From NCBI GenBank assembly GCA_041844735.1, contig JBGZBP010000069.1, positions 1-19,996 of the forward strand: a DNA stretch of 19,996 bases, in the 5' to 3' direction. The notes below the pieces were generated by a model, which ran no database searches, had not been told where the DNA came from, and saw only the letters and a list, made by a program, of their open reading frames with translations. The stretch's first letter is position 1. Each line of letters starts with the position of its first letter. This DNA comes from CAJPNN01 sp041844735. Lineage in GTDB: Bacteria; Bacillota; Clostridia; Peptostreptococcales; Anaerovoracaceae. This document shows, piece after piece, positions 15,862-19,996 of this stretch. A program made the translations under genes and the position numbers.

Positions 15862-16971
15862 TTATTTAAAAGATATCTGTCGGCTGCGTACGCTTACACC
15901 CAGTGCGAGACCCAGTGCAAGCATGTTGGATATGATACCGCTACCCCCATAACTGATGAAAGGCAGTGTTATACCCGTTACAGGCATTATACCCATTGTC
16001 ATGGCAATATTCTCAAAAATTTGGAACAAGAACATTGCAAATATACCCATAATTATTAGCGAGCCGTACATATCATGAGCATCTACAGCCATTTTAAACA
16101 GTTTGTACAGGAATATGAAAAACAGAAGTATTAGAAACAAACCGCCTAAAAAACCCAGTTCTTCTGCAATTACAGAGAATATAAAGTCCGATTTTTGGAC
16201 AGGCACAAAATCCAATTCTTTTTGGGTACCATGGAAAGGGCCTTTGCCTAGAAAACCGCCTGATCCGATTGCAACCTTTGAGTTGAATACCTGCCAATTT
16301 GATTTAAGACTTAGGTCATTCGGGTTTAAAAATGCATCTATTCTCAGCTTTTGATGAGGTGCCATAAGGTGATATATGACGGGTAGCAGAGCACAGCCGC
16401 AAGCTGTACATATTCCCAACACCTTTGCATTCAAACCTGCATACCAGAGCATTATGATTATCATGGCACAAAGAACAAGAGAACTTCCCAAATCATTTTT
16501 CATAATCAAAAGGACAATAGGCATGGCAAAGAGCAATGCTTTGAAGAATCCTATGAATGACTGAAGCTCATCCTTGTGGTTCTTAATGTAAGAAGAATAT
16601 AAAAGCACAAAAGATATCTTAACAATTTCAGAAGGCTGAAAGTTAAGAGGACCGATCTTGATCCATGATTGTGCACCCATTTGTGTAGAACCGAGTTTTG
16701 GAACATACACAAGCAGGAGCAATATTATTGAAAAAGCATACAGGAATTTCCCCATATTCTCAAAGAACTTATAATCTATCAACAAAACGCCTATGAAAGC
16801 AACAGTCCCTAAAAAATAGGCGAGAATTTGAACTTTGACATCACGATTGAATAGAAAAACGCCCTTATATGCCGTGCTTGCTATCATCAGTACACTTGTC
16901 ACTGCAAATAAAAAAACAAGTATCAGAAATGTCTTATCTATGCTTCTAAGTATGCCGGTAAAATTTTTCAT
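15862..16971 (-). CDS. rodA: SEDS peptidoglycan glycosyltransferase RodA
   Basis: This is a polytopic SEDS protein (369 aa, about ten membrane segments) that polymerises glycan strands during cell elongation with a partner class B PBP. Family signatures are GAQSWIKIGPLNFQPSEIVK (about 99-118, cited as SWIKIGPLNFQPSE), KNDLGSSLVL (about 156-165), GKGPFHGTQKELDFVPVQKSDFIFSVIAEELGF (key parts FHGTQ and DFIFSVIAEELGF, about 240-272) and MPVTGITLPFISYGGSG near the C-terminus. RodA is preferred over FtsW or SpoVE from the GTQ...DFIF spacing and length. The ATG at 16971 has GGAGG at four bases; the frame continues to a TTG at 17043 without a good ribosome site. It runs opposite to rny from a shared promoter region. 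Confidence 0.92.
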   Translation of the reverse strand: MKNFTGILRSIDKTFLILVFLFAVTSVLMIASTAYKGVFLFNRDVKVQILAYFLGTVAFIGVLLIDYKFFENMGKFLYAFSIILLLLVYVPKLGSTQMGAQSWIKIGPLNFQPSEIVKISFVLLYSSYIKNHKDELQSFIGFFKALLFAMPIVLLIMKNDLGSSLVLCAMIIIMLWYAGLNAKVLGICTACGCALLPVIYHLMAPHQKLRIDAFLNPNDLSLKSNWQVFNSKVAIGSGGFLGKGPFHGTQKELDFVPVQKSDFIFSVIAEELGFLGGLFLILLFFIFLYKLFKMAVDAHDMYGSLIIMGIFAMFLFQIFENIAMTMGIMPVTGITLPFISYGGSGIISNMLALGLALGVSVRSRQISFK

Positions 16972-16975
16972 GTTT

Positions 16976-16980
16976 CCTCC
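16976..16980 (-). promoter_or_regulatory. Ribosome binding site that sets the rodA start
   Basis: GGAGG on the reverse strand is four bases upstream of ATG 16971. It decides against the longer frame that begins at TTG 17043. Confidence 0.7.
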
Positions 16981-17066
16981 AACTACTTCAAGGAGATATT
17001 TGCTATATCCCTTAATATACGAGAGCTTTAACGCCATAAACAACCTTGACTAAAATAGATAAAATA

Positions 17067-17096
17067 ATTATAATATAAGTAGTGCGTAATTATCAA
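17067..17096 (-). promoter_or_regulatory. Sigma-A type promoter of rodA
   Basis: On the reverse strand TTGATA (17096-17091) and TATAAT (17072-17067) are separated by 18 bases. This is the best -35/-10 pair in the window. Transcription would start near 17060, giving a leader of about 90 bases to ATG 16971. Confidence 0.7.
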
Positions 17097-17113
17097 TATT
17101 TAATTGTATTGTA

Positions 17114-17143
17114 TTGGTTTTATAGCATAGAGAATTGTATATG
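17114..17143 (+). promoter_or_regulatory. Possible promoter of rny
   Basis: TTGGTT (17114-17119) and TATATG (17138-17143) are 18 bases apart, with TTG just before the -10. The expected start near 17150 leaves ATG 17155 almost at the 5' end, which favours the internal TTG start of rny. Confidence 0.4.
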
Positions 17144-17172
17144 AAATTAGAAAAATGAAAAAAATTAAAGGT

Positions 17173-17179
17173 AAGGAGG
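17173..17179 (+). promoter_or_regulatory. Ribosome binding site that sets the rny start at TTG
   Basis: AAGGAGG lies 11 bases before TTG 17191 and downstream of ATG 17155, which itself has no ribosome site. The spacing is a little long. Confidence 0.6.
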
Positions 17180-17190
17180 TGCTGAATCTA

Positions 17191-18738
17191 TTGGACAAGA
17201 CGGTTTTGATACAGGTGGTAATTGTTGCGGCTGTGCTTGGCATAGGCGTGTTGACTGGATATATTCTTAGAAAAAATGTCGGTGAGAAAGCTATCGGGAA
17301 CGCAGAGCAGAGGGCAAAAAATCTGATTCTCGATGCAGAAAATAAATCTGAAACTATAAAGAAAGAGATTACCATAGAAGCTAAAGAAGAAGCTCATAGA
17401 ATGAGAAATGAAGCGGAAAGAGAAGTCCGTGAAAGAAGAGCTGAAATACAAAGGTCTGAGAAAAGATTGATTCAGAAAGAAGAAGCAATCGACAGAAAAA
17501 CGGAAAATCTTGAGAAAAAAGAAGAAAGCATAACAAAAAAAGAACAACAGCTAATTGAAAAAAACAGAGAATTGGATACATTCTTGGAAAAACAAATTGC
17601 CGAGTTGGAGAGGGTGTCAGGGTACACTGCCGATGAAGCGAAGAAAATGTTGTTGGCGAATGTTGAGAAAGAAGTGAGAAATGATGCCTCTATTATGATT
17701 AAAGAGATAGAAATCAGAGCAAAAGAGGAGGCAGACAAGAGAGCAAAAGAGATTATTGTCGGAGCTATACAGAGATGTGCAGCAGATCATGTTGCAGAAA
17801 GTACAGTTTCGGTGGTACCGCTTCCGAATGATGAGATGAAGGGAAGAATCATCGGAAGAGAGGGAAGAAATATAAGAGCAATAGAAACTCTCACAGGAAT
17901 CGATTTGATTATTGATGATACTCCTGAAGCAGTAATCCTGTCAGGATTTGACCCTGTCAGAAGGGAAGTGGCAAGACTGTCGCTTGAGAAATTAATTGTT
18001 GATGGAAGAATACATCCGGCAAGAATAGAAGAGATGGTTGAAAAATCGCAGAAAGAAGTGAACAACATCATCAAAGAAGAGGGAGAGCAGGCTGCATTTG
18101 AGGTCGGAATACACAATCTCCACCCTGAACTTATAAAACTTCTCGGAAGATTGAAATACAGAACAAGTTATGGACAAAATGTTCTAAAACACTCTATTGA
18201 AGTTGCACACCTTGCAGGTTTGATGGCGAGTGAATTGGAACTTGACAGCAGACTGGCAAAGAGAGCAGGTCTTTTGCATGATATAGGTAAGGCTATAGAT
18301 CATGAAGTTGAGGGAACTCATGTTGATATAGGCATAGATGTTCTGAGAAAGTATAAGGAGTCTCAGGCTGTAATTGACGGAATGGCGGCACACCACGGAG
18401 ACTACGAGGCGAAGAGCATAGAGGCGATACTTATTGCAGCGGCAGATGCACTTTCGGCGGCAAGACCGGGAGCAAGGAGAGAAACCCTTGAAACATACAT
18501 AAAGAGATTGCAGACTCTTGAAGAAATTGCCAATACTACAGAGGGAGTAGAGCGTTCATTTGCGATACAGGCAGGTAGAGAAATAAGAATTATTGCGAAG
18601 CCTGATGAAATAAATGATGACGGTATTGCTCTGTTGGCAAGGGATATCAGCAAAAAGATTGAAAGTGAACTGGAATACCCGGGTCAGATAAAGGTCAGCG
18701 TTCTTAGAGAAACAAGAGCTGTGGACTACGCAAAATAA
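17191..18738 (+). CDS. rny: Ribonuclease Y
   Basis: RNase Y is the membrane-anchored endoribonuclease that begins mRNA decay in many Firmicutes. One N-terminal membrane helix (IQVVIVAAVLGIGVLTGYIL, residues about 7-26) leads into a long, charged coiled coil to about residue 205. A KH domain follows (GRIIGREGRNIRAIE at about 217-231). The HD domain has LKHSIEVAHLAG and LLHDIGKAIDHE at about 333-372, with the HD pair in LLHDIG, then AAHHGD. The TTG start gives 515 residues, close to the Bacillus protein (about 520). The alternative ATG at 17155 would add 12 residues encoded over the ribosome site. It is transcribed divergently from rodA. A long hairpin 28 bases after the stop (18766-18817) probably terminates it; that hairpin is a copy of the purR 3' end. 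Confidence 0.96.
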   Translation: MDKTVLIQVVIVAAVLGIGVLTGYILRKNVGEKAIGNAEQRAKNLILDAENKSETIKKEITIEAKEEAHRMRNEAEREVRERRAEIQRSEKRLIQKEEAIDRKTENLEKKEESITKKEQQLIEKNRELDTFLEKQIAELERVSGYTADEAKKMLLANVEKEVRNDASIMIKEIEIRAKEEADKRAKEIIVGAIQRCAADHVAESTVSVVPLPNDEMKGRIIGREGRNIRAIETLTGIDLIIDDTPEAVILSGFDPVRREVARLSLEKLIVDGRIHPARIEEMVEKSQKEVNNIIKEEGEQAAFEVGIHNLHPELIKLLGRLKYRTSYGQNVLKHSIEVAHLAGLMASELELDSRLAKRAGLLHDIGKAIDHEVEGTHVDIGIDVLRKYKESQAVIDGMAAHHGDYEAKSIEAILIAAADALSAARPGARRETLETYIKRLQTLEEIANTTEGVERSFAIQAGREIRIIAKPDEINDDGIALLARDISKKIESELEYPGQIKVSVLRETRAVDYAK

Positions 18739-18765
18739 TTAATAGATTAATAATTTGATTTCTTT

Positions 18766-18817
18766 AAAATCACAGGGATTCCAGACATTTAAGGTTCGGT
18801 TCAATCTCTGTGATTTT
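18766..18817. terminator. Hairpin terminator after rny (copy 1)
   Basis: A 15-bp stem (18766-18780 with 18803-18817, one G-T pair) encloses a 22-base loop and is flanked by AAAA and TTTT, so it could work on either strand. It follows the rny stop by 27 bases. Confidence 0.7.
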
Positions 18818-18837
18818 GTTATCTGCATCGACATTTT
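18766..18837. repeat. Direct repeat copy 1 (72 bp, shared with purR 3' end)
   Basis: This is the first of two direct copies, 405 bp apart. The only difference from copy 2 is G for A at 18818, just after the hairpin. It lies after rny and before the 93-residue membrane-protein gene. Confidence 0.95.
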
Positions 18838-18855
18838 CAGGAAAGGGTAAAGGAT

Positions 18856-19137
18856 ATGTTCAAAAAATTTAATGTTAAATTTGAATTTTGTATAGAATGG
18901 ATTCTAATAATTTCAGGATTGTTATGGTTTTATCATAGCGGAATAGCAACATCCGCCATATTAACGGTATCAGCTTATATAGTTTTTTCAGCGAGAATTC
19001 TGAGCACTAAATCCGATAATAAGGAAAAAAATATATTTGTAATATATGTAAAACTTTTTATAGGGTTGATTGCGTTGCTGGGGCTATGCACATTGCTGGC
19101 TGTCATCCTGAACTCCCAAAACAAATTGATCATATAA
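18856..19137 (+). CDS. Small hypothetical membrane protein, 93 aa
   Basis: I do not recognise this protein. It has two or three hydrophobic segments: WILIISGLLWFYHSG (about 15-29), ATSAILTVSAYIVFSA (about 31-46) and, after a charged stretch (STKSDNKEKN), VKLFIGLIALLGLCTLLAVIL (about 65-85, a likely membrane helix). GAAAGGG (18841-18847) stands eight bases before the ATG and lies within the degraded purR-like sequence. The gene is bounded on both sides by the 72-bp purR repeat; copy 2 could terminate its transcript. Codon use and AT content look like the neighbours. That it is a real gene is supported by a reasonable ribosome site and membrane-protein composition, but only moderately. Confidence 0.6.
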   Translation: MFKKFNVKFEFCIEWILIISGLLWFYHSGIATSAILTVSAYIVFSARILSTKSDNKEKNIFVIYVKLFIGLIALLGLCTLLAVILNSQNKLII

Positions 19138-19170
19138 ATATAAACTGAAAATCGGTGATTCAGTCTATTG

Positions 19171-19222
19171 AAAATCACAGGGATTCCAGACATTTAAGGT
19201 TCGGTTCAATCTCTGTGATTTT
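19171..19222. terminator. Terminator hairpin embedded in the purR 3' coding end (copy 2)
   Basis: The 15-bp stem (19171-19185 with 19208-19222) lies almost wholly inside purR: one arm contains the stop codon and the other encodes NKITE-like codons. With AAAA/TTTT flanks it may end both purR and the converging small-protein transcript. Confidence 0.7.
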
Positions 19223-19242
19223 ATTATCTGCATCGACATTTT
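19171..19242. repeat. Direct repeat copy 2 (72 bp, the native end of purR)
   Basis: This copy includes the last 22 codons of purR, its stop codon and 4 bases beyond. It matches copy 1 at 71 of 72 bases. Confidence 0.95.
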
Positions 19243-19993
19243 TAAGATATGTTAAAGGTATAAAATCATTAACCTTCTTTTTTTCCGGCGATGTAGATGC
19301 AATAACAACACCGGTAGCTACAACTTTAACATTGAACTCTTCAAGAATTTCATGAATACCGCGTATGCTGCCGCCGGCACGCATAAAATCATCTATTACG
19401 ATAGCCTTTGTTCCGGCAGTTACAGCTCTTTTTGAAAGAGACATTTTCTGTGCCTGTTGATTGGTGCCGGAAAAATAATTTATACTCAGAGTAGAGCCTT
19501 CTGAAATTTTACTTTCTCTACGTATTACAACCAGAGGTAAAGACAGGAGTCGTGCAGTCAGTAATGCTACAGGTATACCCTTAGTTTCCAGAGTGACTAC
19601 CAGGTCTGCGTCATGTTCGTTAAATAGAGAAGCGAATATGTGGGCAGATGAATCGATAATCCTCGGGTCAAACATTATGTCGGACGTATAGACGAACCCG
19701 TTTCCCAATATTCTGGAGTTATCTTTCAAAAGTTCGCAAGTTTTTTGAAGCTTATCCAAAGCCTCTTTTTTATCTATGTGGGGTATATATTTCACACCGC
19801 CTCCCGAACCATATGAAGTTTTGATAAATCCTAAGTTTGATTCTGAAAATGATGAAGAAATGATTTTCAAATCTTCGCTGATGCTTGACTTTGCGCTTCC
19901 CAATAATGTTGAAAAATAAGTCAAAGGAAATATTTTATTGGGATTATCCGAAAGTAATTTGGTTATTGTTATTATTCTCTGTGTTCTCTTCAT
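19175..19993 (-). CDS. purR: Purine operon regulator PurR (PRPP-binding)
   Basis: This is the Bacillus-type PurR (272 aa), a winged-helix DNA-binding domain fused to a phosphoribosyltransferase-like effector domain that senses PRPP and controls purine genes. The N-terminal MKRTQRIITITKLLSDNPN and FSTLLGSAKSSISEDL (about 28-43) form the winged helix. The effector domain has VVTLETKGIPVALLTA (about 130-145) and the PRPP loop AIVIDDFMRAGGSIRG (about 195-210). It is not related to the LacI-type PurR of E. coli. The ATG is only 3 bases from the window edge, so its ribosome site is not visible, but length and similarity suggest the gene is complete. Its last 22 codons are duplicated at 18766-18837. 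In Firmicutes ispE often precedes purR; that lies outside. Confidence 0.93.
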   Translation of the reverse strand: MKRTQRIITITKLLSDNPNKIFPLTYFSTLLGSAKSSISEDLKIISSSFSESNLGFIKTSYGSGGGVKYIPHIDKKEALDKLQKTCELLKDNSRILGNGFVYTSDIMFDPRIIDSSAHIFASLFNEHDADLVVTLETKGIPVALLTARLLSLPLVVIRRESKISEGSTLSINYFSGTNQQAQKMSLSKRAVTAGTKAIVIDDFMRAGGSIRGIHEILEEFNVKVVATGVVIASTSPEKKKVNDFIPLTYLKNVDADNKITEIEPNLKCLESL

Positions 19994-19996
19994 AAA

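Larger units (their letters stand above)
18766..18853 (-). pseudogene. Detached copy of the purR 3' end
   Basis: Bases 18766-18837 match 19171-19242, the end of purR, at 71 of 72 positions. Read on the reverse strand this copy encodes NVDADNKITEIEPNLKCLESL (cited in parts NVDADNKIT and EPNLKCLESL) and the same TGA (18772-18770). Weaker similarity continues about 16 bases further (to 18853): PLPFPE here against PLTYLK in purR. An in-frame stop then ends the match. No rest of a purR gene is present. The far edge overlaps the ribosome site of the small membrane-protein gene. Confidence 0.85.

Noticed and set aside
16971..17043. Longer RodA starting at TTG 17043
   Set aside because: It lacks a ribosome site and the extension holds no SEDS-family sequence; ATG 16971 has GGAGG.
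1..19996. CRISPR arrays, tRNA or rRNA genes, insertion sequences, phage genes
   Set aside because: No regularly spaced repeats, no cloverleaf-type sequence, and no transposase, integrase or capsid-like protein was seen in any frame.

Overview
The window is AT-rich, densely coded DNA from a low-GC Gram-positive anaerobe. It is most likely a member of the Clostridia or Tissierellia, but the genus cannot be fixed from this sequence. The grounds are strong AGGAGG-type ribosome sites, housekeeping order of Firmicutes type (rpoD-trmK-nif3), RNase Y, a PurR of the PRPP-binding type, the anaerobic fhs/fchA/folD one-carbon set, and a giant acyl-CoA dehydratase activase typical of fermentative anaerobes.

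Layout. (1) 27-2752: a forward operon of the primary sigma factor, the tRNA A22 methyltransferase TrmK and a Nif3/DUF34 metal protein. (2) 2832-3191: RNase P RNA. (3) 3248-6188: a MepA-like MATE exporter and an orphan flavin disulfide reductase, ending in a clear terminator. (4) 6258-10705: an unusually structured leader, then a 1410-residue protein with two ASKHA-type activase domains, a DUF2229-type region and dehydratase-like C-terminal parts. (5) 10780-14911: yebC, a probable 6S RNA, then fhs-fchA-folD, which run formate -> 10-formyl-THF -> 5,10-methenyl-THF -> 5,10-methylene-THF. (6) 15045-16971, reverse strand: rodA followed by a PHP phosphoesterase. (7) 17191-18738: rny (RNase Y). (8) 18766-19993: a duplicated 3' end of purR, a 93-residue membrane protein gene, and purR on the reverse strand.

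The most interesting points are these. The FolD has lost the lysine and glutamine of the bifunctional active site and sits 1 nt downstream of a stand-alone cyclohydrolase, FchA, which suggests a division of labour. The last 72 bp of purR, including a 15-bp terminator stem built into its final codons, occurs twice (71/72 identical) around a small membrane-protein gene, which looks like the scar of an insertion or duplication. The leader of the giant activase carries several hairpins and an inverted-repeat motif array. The 6S-like RNA lies between yebC and fhs. No CRISPR array, tRNA, rRNA, IS element or phage gene was seen.
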